Of a stretch of 64,000 nt of DNA, positions 17,623 through 25,673 are shown in pieces. The position numbers and the translations under genes are program-made. Positions within the stretch are counted from its first letter, which is position 1. Every line of letters begins with the position of its first letter. Source of the DNA: Candidatus Saccharimonadales bacterium. Lineage in GTDB: Bacteria; Patescibacteriota; Saccharimonadia; Saccharimonadales; Saccharimonadaceae. The DNA is taken from NCBI GenBank assembly GCA_035317825.1, contig DATHGB010000011.1, forward strand, positions 1 through 64,000, given 5' to 3'. The notes beneath the pieces are model-generated. The model saw nothing but the letters and a program-made list of their open reading frames with translations. It was not told the DNA's origin and did no database searches.

Positions 17623-18285
17623 TCAACGAGTCGAATTAACGAGTAATATACAGACCGTACCCATTACTTTATCGGGTCGACGAATCATTGATGTTAACGC
17701 AGAGCACTCTTCAACTGATGGATGCAAACGTGCAAAAAGATCAAGCCATTCTTGGTGGGTGAAGCGAGTAATATGGGTAGGGTCTTGTTCGTAAGGTTTG
17801 AAAATAAATTCTCCTGTTTCATCTACGGTAGGGATGATAATGAGCAGCTTTCGTGCGACCCGCAAAAGTTCACGACTCAGGTCTGGAATTTCGGCTATAG
17901 GTACATGTTCAAGGACATCTTTTGCAACAGCCAAGTCGAAAGAACTATTTTCTAAATTGCTAAGGGTGTTGCTATTAAGAACTTCGACATACGGTCTTGC
18001 TTCTGGCACTGCATTGGCAATTGCCCATTCCGAAGGGTCCAATCCTTTTATCCTAAACCCCAAGTTATTGAAAGCAGCAGTCATGCCTCCTTGCGCACAG
18101 GCAAAATCAAGCACCGCAGCACCAGGCGTGATATCGGCAGCTTCGGCCATTGCCTGGGCTCGAGAGGGCGTCTGGTTAGGGTTAAAACTAAACGTTGTTT
18201 GCGGTGTTCCATCTGGATTAAGGTAATAGGACTCATTGTAATAAGCTTGGTTGACTATATTCGGTCCAGTAGATAATTTGGTCAT
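17623..18285 (-). CDS. SAM-dependent methyltransferase
   Basis: 220 residues, class I fold. Motif I is AAVLDFACAQGGMTAAFNNL, then GLDPSEWAI, and LAVAKDVLEHVP as motif IV. The pattern fits small-molecule or lipid methyltransferases such as the Methyltransf_11/23 families. Target unknown. Confidence 0.85.
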   Translation of the reverse strand: MTKLSTGPNIVNQAYYNESYYLNPDGTPQTTFSFNPNQTPSRAQAMAEAADITPGAAVLDFACAQGGMTAAFNNLGFRIKGLDPSEWAIANAVPEARPYVEVLNSNTLSNLENSSFDLAVAKDVLEHVPIAEIPDLSRELLRVARKLLIIIPTVDETGEFIFKPYEQDPTHITRFTHQEWLDLFARLHPSVEECSALTSMIRRPDKVMGTVCILLVNSTR

Positions 18286-18380
18286 AACTAGAAAAACTTC
18301 AAAATAAAACTAACACAGTCCAGACGAAAGGCTTTTACTATTGTTGTGATATTAACAAAAGGAAGATGGGTTTACAAGTT

Positions 18381-18884
18381 TTATTGGATCTGTCGCCATT
18401 TTATTAAATCCTCCTGAGCTTTTACCTGCCAATCCCATGCTAGCTCATCGGCTGTCGGTAAATTATCGAATGTACGCCAAACAGGATCTCCGCCGCTCAT
18501 ATCATCACCTGGCGTAATATCGCCACCTCGATACTCTGCAATAAATGTTATACAAAGCACGGGCTTGTGAATATTTGCATAATCTACCGCATACGATCCG
18601 AGATGGTCAATAAGGACAACATCGATTCCAAATTCTTCCCGAACTTCTCGAAGTGCAGCATCTTCGGCAGTCTCCCCGATATTAATAAAGCCACCAGCTG
18701 TATTTAAACCACCTTTGTTTGGCTCTATACTTCGGTATCCAAATAAGACTTTATTGTCATGAAGAATATATATGACCGCTGCTGGTGCTGGATCAAGGAA
18801 ATTCTCGTGACCATTCTCGCATATAAAAAGATTATCTCTTTTTTGCATGGTAAGTTTGCCGCATTCTGTGCAATATCGGTCCAT
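18381..18884 (-). CDS. Nudix hydrolase with N-terminal zinc ribbon
   Basis: 167 residues. It starts MDRYCTECGKLT and has CENGHEN about 20 residues later, the zinc ribbon seen in NudC-like proteins. The Nudix box is GGFINIGETAEDAALREVRE followed by EFGI. It lacks the SQPWPFPxS stretch that marks true NADH pyrophosphatases, so the substrate is open. TATATT lies 6 bases before the ATG. Confidence 0.88.
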   Translation of the reverse strand: MDRYCTECGKLTMQKRDNLFICENGHENFLDPAPAAVIYILHDNKVLFGYRSIEPNKGGLNTAGGFINIGETAEDAALREVREEFGIDVVLIDHLGSYAVDYANIHKPVLCITFIAEYRGGDITPGDDMSGGDPVWRTFDNLPTADELAWDWQVKAQEDLIKWRQIQ

Positions 18885-18946
18885 TGCTCTAATATACCAT
18901 GTTGCTATTGACTCGACATGGTAGCAAATTCTTGGACGAGGTATCT

Positions 18947-19960
18947 TTATTGATGATTACGGTCTTTGAATATTTTCGAAACAGAACCATGGATCGCGAT
19001 TTCAATAAGTGCCTCAGCAATAAGCGGTGCGCTTGAGAGCACATGTAATTTATCGCCAAGCGCTTCTCGCGCATCATCAAGCGGAACAGTGTCAGTAACG
19101 ATTATTTCATCAATCGGTGCATCTTTTAGGCGATCTAGTGCGGGGTACGAAAATAAACCATGAGTTGCCGCTACGATAATACGCTTGGCACCCGATTTTT
19201 TTAGTGCTTCCGCTGCGGATACGAGTGTTCCTGCGGTATCGATCATATCGTCAACCAGTAGGCTGGTTCGTCCGTCTACACCATCTATACGGCTGGGACG
19301 GGTTATCTTGCTTGAATCGTGTCGATCTCTTGATTTTGGCATATGCACGACGTCAACTTCAAGCACCTCAGCATAATCTTCTGCGACTTTTGCCCTGCCT
19401 CCGTCTGGCGAGACAATGACGTATTCTTCGTTATTAGTCCCCACCTCTGACTTTAATGCAGCCTGTATGAGACCTTCTGCGGTAAGGTGATCAAACGGTC
19501 CGTTAAACGTTGCCTGTGTCTGTGGAGAGTGCATGTCTATGCTCACAAGTCGGTCAGCTCCAGCGCTTTGCAGCATCCTAATGACAGCCGCTGCAGATAT
19601 AGGTTCACGTCCTCGGGCCTTTCTGTCTTGTCTTGAATAGGCCAGATAGGGCGCAACAACTGTTATGTCGGAAGCTGATGCGCGCTTTGCGGCATCGACC
19701 ATTAAGACGAGCTCCATTAACGAGTCGTTTACGGAACGTCCGTCCATCGCTGCGAGGGTCTGAATGGCAAAGACATGATCACCTCGGACAGACTCCTCGT
19801 ATCGTATATATAGTTCTGAATTAGGAAATCGTTTTCCTTCAACGGGCCCCAATTTAAGATTCATAAACTCTGCTATTTCGCTGGCTAATTCAGGGTGGGT
19901 GCTACCGCTTGCAATATATATATGGTTGCGTTGGTCGGGGCTTAGTTCGGGGTGTGCCAT
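18947..19960 (-). CDS. prs: Ribose-phosphate pyrophosphokinase
   Basis: 337 residues. Family hallmarks: IASGSTHPELASEIAEFM at the N-terminus, KRFPNSELYIRYEESVRG, DRLVSIDMHSPQTQATFN, and the PRPP loop SLLVDDMIDTAGTLVSAAEA. The enzyme makes PRPP from ribose 5-phosphate and ATP, feeding the salvage phosphoribosyltransferase and other uses. Its upstream region contains inverted repeats that may regulate it. Confidence 0.96.
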   Translation of the reverse strand: MAHPELSPDQRNHIYIASGSTHPELASEIAEFMNLKLGPVEGKRFPNSELYIRYEESVRGDHVFAIQTLAAMDGRSVNDSLMELVLMVDAAKRASASDITVVAPYLAYSRQDRKARGREPISAAAVIRMLQSAGADRLVSIDMHSPQTQATFNGPFDHLTAEGLIQAALKSEVGTNNEEYVIVSPDGGRAKVAEDYAEVLEVDVVHMPKSRDRHDSSKITRPSRIDGVDGRTSLLVDDMIDTAGTLVSAAEALKKSGAKRIIVAATHGLFSYPALDRLKDAPIDEIIVTDTVPLDDAREALGDKLHVLSSAPLIAEALIEIAIHGSVSKIFKDRNHQ

Positions 19961-19977
19961 AAGTGTCTTGGTTTTCC

Positions 19978-20038
19978 GGAGATTATCTCCCTAGTCCTTA
20001 ATGTAAGCCCGTCCGCTTGCTATCTAGGACTAACTATA
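19978..20038 (-). promoter_or_regulatory. Structured upstream region of prs
   Basis: A TATAGT box (20033-20038 on the minus strand) is followed by an inverted repeat TAGTCCT/AGGACTA (20026-20032 with 19992-19998) enclosing a small AAGC/GCTT stem (20015-20018 with 20005-20008). Next comes GGAGA-TTA-TCTCC (19978-19990). It could be an operator or a leader RNA. I cannot match it to a known riboswitch. Confidence 0.4.
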
Positions 20039-20065
20039 CATCCAGGAGACGAGAAACACAAAAAC

Positions 20066-20515
20066 TCAGCTTTTAAAAGTCTGAACAAGTGCTACGAACT
20101 CATGTTTTAACGAATTTGTATCATTGCTAATCGAGGCTATGAAACCATTTTCCCGGGGGGCTGCAATGTCACGCACGATCTGAAACAAGAGTATGAATTT
20201 AGGCGTCTGAGCCGTTTCGGAAAGTCGCTGTAGTTTATCGACAAATGCTTTGGTTTGCTTTTTTTGAAGATGAGATAGGGATGGTCGAACGGATCTAATA
20301 ATGAGTTTAACAATAACTAATACTCCAACGACTACCGAAACCACGATAATCAAGATGGCAACAAGCAGCCACCACCAGTCGCTGAATGTCGTAAGCCAGA
20401 TACTTAGCCCCAAAAGGCCGGCCGAAATGATACCTGCAACTATCGCGACAATAAGATATACTCTATTTGCGAATTCGGCACCGATTGATCGTATTGCGAG
20501 TATTGATGGTTTCAT
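20066..20515 (-). CDS. Membrane protein of unknown function
   Basis: 149 residues with two membrane helices near residues 18-40 and 47-72 (VYLIVAIVAGIISAGLLGLS and WWWLLVAILIIVVSVVVGVL) and a soluble C-terminal half. It starts 6 bases after the stop of the RdgB-like gene, so the two are probably cotranscribed. No family recognised. Confidence 0.72.
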   Translation of the reverse strand: MKPSILAIRSIGAEFANRVYLIVAIVAGIISAGLLGLSIWLTTFSDWWWLLVAILIIVVSVVVGVLVIVKLIIRSVRPSLSHLQKKQTKAFVDKLQRLSETAQTPKFILLFQIVRDIAAPRENGFIASISNDTNSLKHEFVALVQTFKS

Positions 20516-20520
20516 AATCC

Positions 20521-21135
20521 CTACGATTCACTCTCTAGATAATATTTAGTAATAAACTTTGCCAGTGGCGCACCGAGTGTTTCACGCCATGAAGCAGCCT
20601 GTTCTTCCGGTGAAAGTTCTGTGATGTATTTACTACTTTGAGGGTCAATCTGTATTGATTCTAGTGGATAGCCAGGAAGTGTATTCGAATCTGGCGTGCC
20701 GACAAATTTACGATGAGTCTGCGATACAAAAGCATCTGATGTGCCATCGGGGCGACCTAATGCAAAACTGAATTCCCAATAACCGTCCAGACTACCCCCA
20801 TGATCATTAATAAGATTTGTGTAATACGTAATCAGTTCATCATCAGTAGCTGAAGTATTACGTGGAATACGACGTACATATAACCCAGGCTGTAATGTTT
20901 TATCAAGGTCATTGAAATATAAGGCAGCGTCCATTGAAAGAACTGTCTTTTTGGTGGCCTGGGCATATTCAACGGCTTTTTTGCGTGCGTTCTCTTCTGG
21001 TGTCGCACCATCTTCTTCGACATCGACTTGAATGTCGCCCAGTCCTACGACATGGATATTAGTACCACGCAGAGCATCTTGCACTTGTGCAATTTTAGAC
21101 GGGTTTCGAGTACCATATATTAATTCATGTGACAT
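20521..21135 (-). CDS. RdgB/Ham1-like non-canonical purine NTP pyrophosphatase
   Basis: 204 residues. The N-terminus LIYGTRNPSKIAQVQDALRG, EEDGATPEENARKKAVEYAQ and VLSMDAALYF correspond to the Ham1 motifs (substrate loop and the catalytic Asp in SMDAAL in place of the usual DDSGL). It cleaves ITP, XTP or related nucleotides to limit mutation. The catalytic loop differs from classic RdgB, so substrate range is uncertain. TATACT lies 7 bases before the ATG. Confidence 0.82.
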   Translation of the reverse strand: MSHELIYGTRNPSKIAQVQDALRGTNIHVVGLGDIQVDVEEDGATPEENARKKAVEYAQATKKTVLSMDAALYFNDLDKTLQPGLYVRRIPRNTSATDDELITYYTNLINDHGGSLDGYWEFSFALGRPDGTSDAFVSQTHRKFVGTPDSNTLPGYPLESIQIDPQSSKYITELSPEEQAASWRETLGAPLAKFITKYYLESES

Positions 21136-21206
21136 TACAGTAAGTATAGCAAATTATAACTGCCCAAACTCAACGAGGCTTTTATCGTAGAACTGGTGCT
21201 AAGGTA

Positions 21207-22034
21207 TTACTTAACAACTTTGCGTGCTTGCCATAGAAGAATACCCGTAAGGAGTATAGCGAGTGCTATAACTATGCTGCTGAAGATATTTGTTGCTTCC
21301 TCCGATGCGTCTATTCGAAACTCCCATAAAACAGAAACAAACGTACTGTAAAGCACCCCTATAAGTGCGGCGAAGAAGAGCCGATCGAATCGTTTCTTTA
21401 CGTTATTAAGAACTAGGTAAGATATGAATGCTATGACGAGAGGAATAACGAGGTAACTGACAATTATGAGCCATATAGATGTGTTTGGGCTGTATGTCGA
21501 AGTTCCTGTAATAAGAAAGTAGACCCCGCTAATGAGTGTATAAACCTCATAGACGACAAACGAGGATATCATTGCTACCTTGGCGAGAGTACTTACACCG
21601 GAACTGTTCGATTTGTTCTGTGAAAAGTAGGTGATGATCACGACGATAATAATAGACAGCAAGGGCAAGCCCATAAACAGAATTTTTCCCCACGGATAAG
21701 AAGGTTCTCCAAATAGGTTCTGAAGTCCTGAGCGTGCTGGAAAAAGCAGCCAGAATATCGCCATGGCAAGGACAGCGTAGAATACTCCTGCGAACAGTCG
21801 GCTGTAGCGTGTAGATTTTTTTCTAGCAAGCATATACCCTACGGCAAACCCACCACCAAGCAGGATGATGTAGCGCAAATAATATATATAATCGACTGGA
21901 TCGTGAATAAAACGTTGGTTAGTGTACGCACTGTACAGATTAGCTATGCATCCTACTGTGATAACCGCGAGACCTGCTAATGTAACTATTTTTTCCAAGT
22001 GAGCACGGGTGTTTTTTTGCTTCATTGCATTCAT
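21207..22034 (-). CDS. Polytopic membrane protein
   Basis: 275 residues with about eight membrane segments and a short basic N-terminus. No conserved catalytic motif is evident. The start may be ATG 22034 or ATG 22025. It lies at the left edge of the first cassette array, and the outermost 30-bp site begins 50 bases beyond its start. Function unknown. Confidence 0.72.
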   Translation of the reverse strand: MNAMKQKNTRAHLEKIVTLAGLAVITVGCIANLYSAYTNQRFIHDPVDYIYYLRYIILLGGGFAVGYMLARKKSTRYSRLFAGVFYAVLAMAIFWLLFPARSGLQNLFGEPSYPWGKILFMGLPLLSIIIVVIITYFSQNKSNSSGVSTLAKVAMISSFVVYEVYTLISGVYFLITGTSTYSPNTSIWLIIVSYLVIPLVIAFISYLVLNNVKKRFDRLFFAALIGVLYSTFVSVLWEFRIDASEEATNIFSSIVIALAILLTGILLWQARKVVK

Positions 22035-22084
22035 ATCAGTACTTTAGCACTAATATAGTGTAGCAACAATAAACATGAACATTA

Positions 22085-22114
22085 TGGTACGGCACTATGT
22101 ATGAAATTAGAACT
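22085..22114 (-). repeat. Array 1 site, copy 1 (outermost)
   Basis: Full 30-base copy: TGGTACGGCACTATG at the left and AATTAGAACT at the right. It contains an ATG that opens a false upstream extension of the DUF84 gene. Confidence 0.8.
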
Positions 22115-22145
22115 GAGATATTATCTATGCCATAATCAAATAACA

Positions 22146-22685
22146 ATGAAAGTTATTATTGGAACGAAGAATCAAAAAAAGATTGATGTCGTCTCTTCGA
22201 TATTCAGAAGCGTATTTGATGTTAAAGATATTACCGTAATGGGTTTTCCTGCAGAATCGAAAGTGCCAGAAGCTCCTCATGATCGTGAGACATATGAAGG
22301 TGCATTTAATCGAGCAAAAGAGTGTTTTTGTCTAGGTTCGGCAGACTATTATGTTGGTATTGAAAGTGGACTTGTCGAAAGATACGACAATATGTTCGAG
22401 GAGGCATGGGCAATTGTTATTTCTAGTGACAAAACGAAGTACATAGGTTATTCAAGTGGATTACTACTTCCTGCCGTAGTAACTGATAGGATGAAAAAAG
22501 GCGAAAAGCATAATGAAATAATGGCCTACTTTGACAAAGAGTTTAATCTTCCGGACGACAATCGGGACACTTGGTCGCGCTATACAGACGGCAATATCAG
22601 CCGACAGGTCAGCTTAGAAGAAGCACTCAGAAATGCCCTCATACAAATTGGGATATCTGAGAAAAACTTATATAATTACAAATAA
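22146..22685 (+). CDS. DUF84-family inosine/xanthosine triphosphatase
   Basis: 179 residues from ATG 22146. A 45-base in-frame extension to 22101 begins inside the 30-bp site and is rejected. The N-terminus MKVIIGTKNQKKIDVVSSIF, the stretch ETYEGAFNRAKEC, and DYYVGIESGLVERYDNMFEE match DUF84 proteins (YjjX type), which hydrolyse ITP and XTP. A second NTP-cleaning enzyme besides the one at 20521. The gene faces right, against the usual direction of array 1. Confidence 0.85.
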   Translation: MKVIIGTKNQKKIDVVSSIFRSVFDVKDITVMGFPAESKVPEAPHDRETYEGAFNRAKECFCLGSADYYVGIESGLVERYDNMFEEAWAIVISSDKTKYIGYSSGLLLPAVVTDRMKKGEKHNEIMAYFDKEFNLPDDNRDTWSRYTDGNISRQVSLEEALRNALIQIGISEKNLYNYK

Positions 22686-22734
22686 TTTCTATGCACCACA
22701 GAAATGGTACAGCACTATGTATGAAATTAGAACT
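22684..22734 (-). repeat. Array 1 site, copy 2, with adjoining hairpin
   Basis: The 30-base core is 22705-22734. To its left, 22684-22704 holds the conserved flank (TTTCTATGC...AGAAA), which on the minus strand folds as a short hairpin before TTATT. Confidence 0.85.
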
Positions 22735-22737
22735 AAA

Positions 22738-23379
22738 CTATCTTTTTCTGAGTAGTAGAGACTGAAAGTGAAGCTGAAGCCCACTTTCAGTCTCGCCTAC
22801 GTCTAAAACATCCGCATTAATTATTTCGAACAAAGGCAACACTGCTTGTTGTAGCTTAGCATCGTCAAGAAACGAAAAAAAGCGAGGGAGGTTCATGCGT
22901 CTAGAATCAGTAAAAACAGTTTCTTTATTGATTCCACCGTAAACACCGTAGAAGAATATGCCATTTGGCGTAAGAGCCTCATGTATGGTTGCTAAAACTT
23001 GTCCCAAGTCTTTCTTTGGAACATGAAGCAATACGTTCATTGAGTATATTGCGTCAAATTGTCGTTGTAGCGTCCCAAGATCGTACAGATCAAGGGTGAC
23101 TGCGTTCAACGCTTTATATTTACAAGTGTCTACCATTTTAGGTGAGATGTCGGTCGCTAGGATATCGAAGCCTCGATCTTGAAAATAGACTGAATCAAGG
23201 CCGGCTCCCGCTCCAATTTCGAGGACAGTTGTTTTATGTTCTGCTTGAATGAAGTCGGCGAAGTTCTTTCGGGTAGCGACTTTCCATGAGTTTCTTGAGT
23301 CGGCATTGTCATTACGTCGCTGGGCATCATTATCGTACGCGGCCACAAGCTCTACTTTAAGGTCTTTTTTATTCATCAT
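22738..23379 (-). CDS. SAM-dependent methyltransferase
   Basis: 213 residues. Motif I is VLEIGAGAGLDSVYFQDRGF, then ILATDISPKMVDTCK, and FDAIYSMNVLLHVPKKDL as motif IV. Likely a small-molecule methyltransferase. TACAAT lies 6 bases before the ATG. It stops 3 bases before the site copy 2, as expected for a cassette gene. Confidence 0.87.
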   Translation of the reverse strand: MMNKKDLKVELVAAYDNDAQRRNDNADSRNSWKVATRKNFADFIQAEHKTTVLEIGAGAGLDSVYFQDRGFDILATDISPKMVDTCKYKALNAVTLDLYDLGTLQRQFDAIYSMNVLLHVPKKDLGQVLATIHEALTPNGIFFYGVYGGINKETVFTDSRRMNLPRFFSFLDDAKLQQAVLPLFEIINADVLDVGETESGLQLHFQSLLLRKR

Positions 23380-23406
23380 TTTTTAATTGTAGCAAATAGA
23401 TATGAA

Positions 23407-23458
23407 TAATTTCTATGCACCATAGAAATAGTACGGCGTATTGTACGAAGTTAGAACT
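23407..23458 (-). repeat. Array 1 site, copy 3, with adjoining hairpin
   Basis: Core 23429-23458 begins TAGTACGGCG and ends GTTAGAACT, with several changes from the consensus. The flank on the left pairs TTTCTATG with CATAGAAA perfectly. Confidence 0.8.
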
Positions 23459-24269
23459 ATAATTTGCTTAAGAACCGGATGACTGTCTCGTTAAAAAACT
23501 GAAAGTTATCTTGGTTTGCGTTATGGCCGGCGTCAGGGATGACGATCAATTCAGCGTTGGGTTCGTAAACTTTCCATCGCTGATTATTTTTCATAACGGT
23601 TCCGGTAGTGTCTTTCTCCCCGTAGGTTATAAGTAGAGGAACGGTAATGTGCATACCGACAATGCCTTTATTTGAAAGAGAATTAGTTACGCTATCCCAT
23701 ATGTTCAGAAAATCTTTCTTTGAGATGTTCTTTACTGTTCGCATAGCGTACACCTGTACATCCTTTTTGATGGCAGTTTTTAAAGCGAGAGCCTTCATGA
23801 AACTTTCATATGGCCATAACTTTATAATCTTTGTCGAGAATTTTAATAACCAAATATCAAATTTAGTGTAAGTAAGCATAATAGGGGAAGCACCAACCGT
23901 AATAATCGCTCTGACGCGATCTGGCTGTAGTCGGTATACTTCTTGAGCTATCATGCCTCCTTCTGATTGTCCTAGGAGTGTTGCTTGGGATGTTTGTAGG
24001 TCGTCCAATATATCGAGGCAATCCTTTGCAAGATCGTTTAAGCTAAAACTTCCTTTCACTGGACGAGATTCGCCATGTCCTCGCGCATCCCACGTGATAA
24101 TGTGATAATCTTCGTTAAGCGCGGTATATTGACTATCAAACATCATATGATCCATTGCTGCTCCATGCAAGAAAAATATGGCAGGCTTGCCCGTATTCTT
24201 ATTTGTCCAGTATTGAATTGTCGTACCGTTCGCTATAAGATTTTTTTGTATTAAGGCTGAATTATCCAT
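23457..24269 (-). CDS. Alpha/beta-fold hydrolase
   Basis: 270 residues from ATG 24269, chosen because TATGAT lies 6 bases before it; a longer frame to 24320 would run through a terminator hairpin. The nucleophile elbow is LLGQSEGGMIAQE (G-x-S-x-G), the oxyanion region is FFLHGAAMDHMM, and the catalytic His is in DAGHNANQDN. Substrate unknown. The stop codon TAG shares two bases with site copy 3. Confidence 0.88.
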   Translation of the reverse strand: MDNSALIQKNLIANGTTIQYWTNKNTGKPAIFFLHGAAMDHMMFDSQYTALNEDYHIITWDARGHGESRPVKGSFSLNDLAKDCLDILDDLQTSQATLLGQSEGGMIAQEVYRLQPDRVRAIITVGASPIMLTYTKFDIWLLKFSTKIIKLWPYESFMKALALKTAIKKDVQVYAMRTVKNISKKDFLNIWDSVTNSLSNKGIVGMHITVPLLITYGEKDTTGTVMKNNQRWKVYEPNAELIVIPDAGHNANQDNFQFFNETVIRFLSKL

Positions 24270-24286
24270 ACGACCATCATACCAAA

Positions 24287-24313
24287 CAAAAAGACTTCTA
24301 CAATGAAGTCCTT
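24287..24313 (-). terminator. Terminator at the front of a cassette
   Basis: Minus strand GACTTC/GAAGTC stem followed by TTTTTG. It lies between site copy 4 and the promoter of the hydrolase gene, so it insulates the gene from upstream transcription. Confidence 0.75.
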
Positions 24314-24329
24314 TAAGCATAAAGAACTA

Positions 24330-24353
24330 TGGTACAGCGTTATATATAGAACT
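24330..24353 (-). repeat. Array 1 site, copy 4 (6-base deletion)
   Basis: TGGTACAGCG at the left and TAGAACT at the right are kept, but six central bases are missing. Confidence 0.65.
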
Positions 24354-24373
24354 AAGTTGAGCAGTTTTGTGTG

Positions 24374-25066
24374 TCAGCTTACTGGAATATCTTTTAATCC
24401 TGCGATTTGAGCTGGCGTTAAGGCAATATTGTACATGCGTACATCATCTATTTGACCATCAAGCACGCCACCACCACCGCCTGCTCCGAGCAGCCAGTTA
24501 TCGGTTGCATCCAAAGTCAGGATTCCGTCCGCTAGGCGTGATCCGGTCTGAATTCCATCCACATACAATGCCATGGTTACCCCATCATATGTTCCAGCTA
24601 AGTGATGCCATCCAGTTGCAAGTACTGTTTGGTTAGGTTGTAGCACGAGGCTGTTTGTGTTGGTCGTTGTGATCACAACCATTGGACCTGCGCTGCTTCC
24701 ACGGGAAGCGCCTAATATGAAACCCTCATCCACATGACCAGGCGCCCATATGCCGACGGCACGCTTATTGGTCTGTCCCCAGTTTGTACGAAAGACCCAT
24801 GCCATAACGGTTATCGCCGTTGTCGGCAACCACCCTGCCGAAGGAACAGAAGCACTGGTAGAGAGGGCGACATTGCTCAAACAGTTACCGGTATGCCCAC
24901 TGGCTGACCATAAGCTGGTGCTCCCGAGTGTCGCCGTATGGCCATTACCCGAGTTATCAATAGTCGTCGTACCACTTCCTTCGGTAAAACTATAGCTTGC
25001 AATGGGGTTGGGATAAGTAATAGCAGTACCCTTGACCATTAACGCCGAACGAACAGAACCGAGCAT
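24374..25066 (-). CDS. LamG-domain lectin-like protein
   Basis: 230 residues behind an AGGAG ribosome site. The sequence is a concanavalin-A-like/LamG jelly roll: IASYSFTEGSGTTTIDNSGN near the start, TVLATGWHHLAGTYDGVTMA and LYVDGIQTGSRLADGILTLD later, ending IDDVRMYNIALTPAQIAGL. No signal peptide is evident, so export is uncertain. It may bind sugars or be a detached domain of a larger surface protein. Confidence 0.83.
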   Translation of the reverse strand: MLGSVRSALMVKGTAITYPNPIASYSFTEGSGTTTIDNSGNGHTATLGSTSLWSASGHTGNCLSNVALSTSASVPSAGWLPTTAITVMAWVFRTNWGQTNKRAVGIWAPGHVDEGFILGASRGSSAGPMVVITTTNTNSLVLQPNQTVLATGWHHLAGTYDGVTMALYVDGIQTGSRLADGILTLDATDNWLLGAGGGGGVLDGQIDDVRMYNIALTPAQIAGLKDIPVS

Positions 25067-25157
25067 GCATTCTCCTAAATATTAATAATAGCCGTTAGCT
25101 TTATAGTAAGCTTTCGCCAGGAGACGAGTCAAGTTTTTAGATGCTCCATGGTCTGTA

Positions 25158-25562
25158 TTATTGGTTATTTTTAACTACATCGTGAACCATATGCATGTAC
25201 GTATCGTTAGCTCCAAGAGCTTGTTTCAAGAATTCTTCACGGTCTACCCAAGCAAAAGATGCGTGTTCCCAACTAATTGTTACGGTTGGACGTTCTGTCG
25301 TGTGAGCTACGTAAAGGCTATACTCTGTCCCATGTGTAGAATATTCGCTGCCGGTATATGTCGGTTTGACATCCGTGGGATTGAGCGATATGTTAGCTTC
25401 TTCTATTACCTCACGGAGTGCGGCTTCGAGTGCTTCCTCGCCTTTTTCAATTGTTCCTCCAGGCAAATCCGGGTCATTTAAGAAAGTTGGATGATTAGCC
25501 CTTTCCATTAAGAGATAATAGCCGTCATTATCAATAATTAATACTTTTGCAACTTGTTTCAT
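25158..25562 (-). CDS. Nudix hydrolase
   Basis: 134 residues. Nudix box GGTIEKGEEALEAALREVIE followed by EANI, complete. Substrate unknown. TATAGT lies 6 bases before the ATG, so a leaderless mRNA is likely. No clear site separates it from the LamG gene. Confidence 0.9.
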   Translation of the reverse strand: MKQVAKVLIIDNDGYYLLMERANHPTFLNDPDLPGGTIEKGEEALEAALREVIEEANISLNPTDVKPTYTGSEYSTHGTEYSLYVAHTTERPTVTISWEHASFAWVDREEFLKQALGANDTYMHMVHDVVKNNQ

Positions 25563-25584
25563 ATTGTGACTATAACAGGAAAAA

Positions 25585-25640
25585 ATAATTTCTATATATC
25601 AAATAAATAGATGCCGTAATCTCGTCGTAAAGATCATAGG
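25585..25640 (-). repeat. Probable relic of an array 1 site
   Basis: AATAATTTCTAT matches the left flank of copies 2, 3 and 13, followed by GATGCCGTAATC where TGGTACGGCACT is expected. The rest of the core is not recognisable. Confidence 0.3.
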
Positions 25641-25673
25641 TGAGTATAGTTCTGTTTGTTATAATTATGACCA

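Noticed and set aside
14300-21200. Further cassettes left of array 1
   Set aside because: The genes are of the same accessory kind, but I found no copy of the 30-bp site between them; only a lone AGAACT near 21190.
22101-22145. Upstream start of the DUF84 gene
   Set aside because: The first 15 codons come from the 30-bp site and short flank; homology begins at the ATG at 22146.
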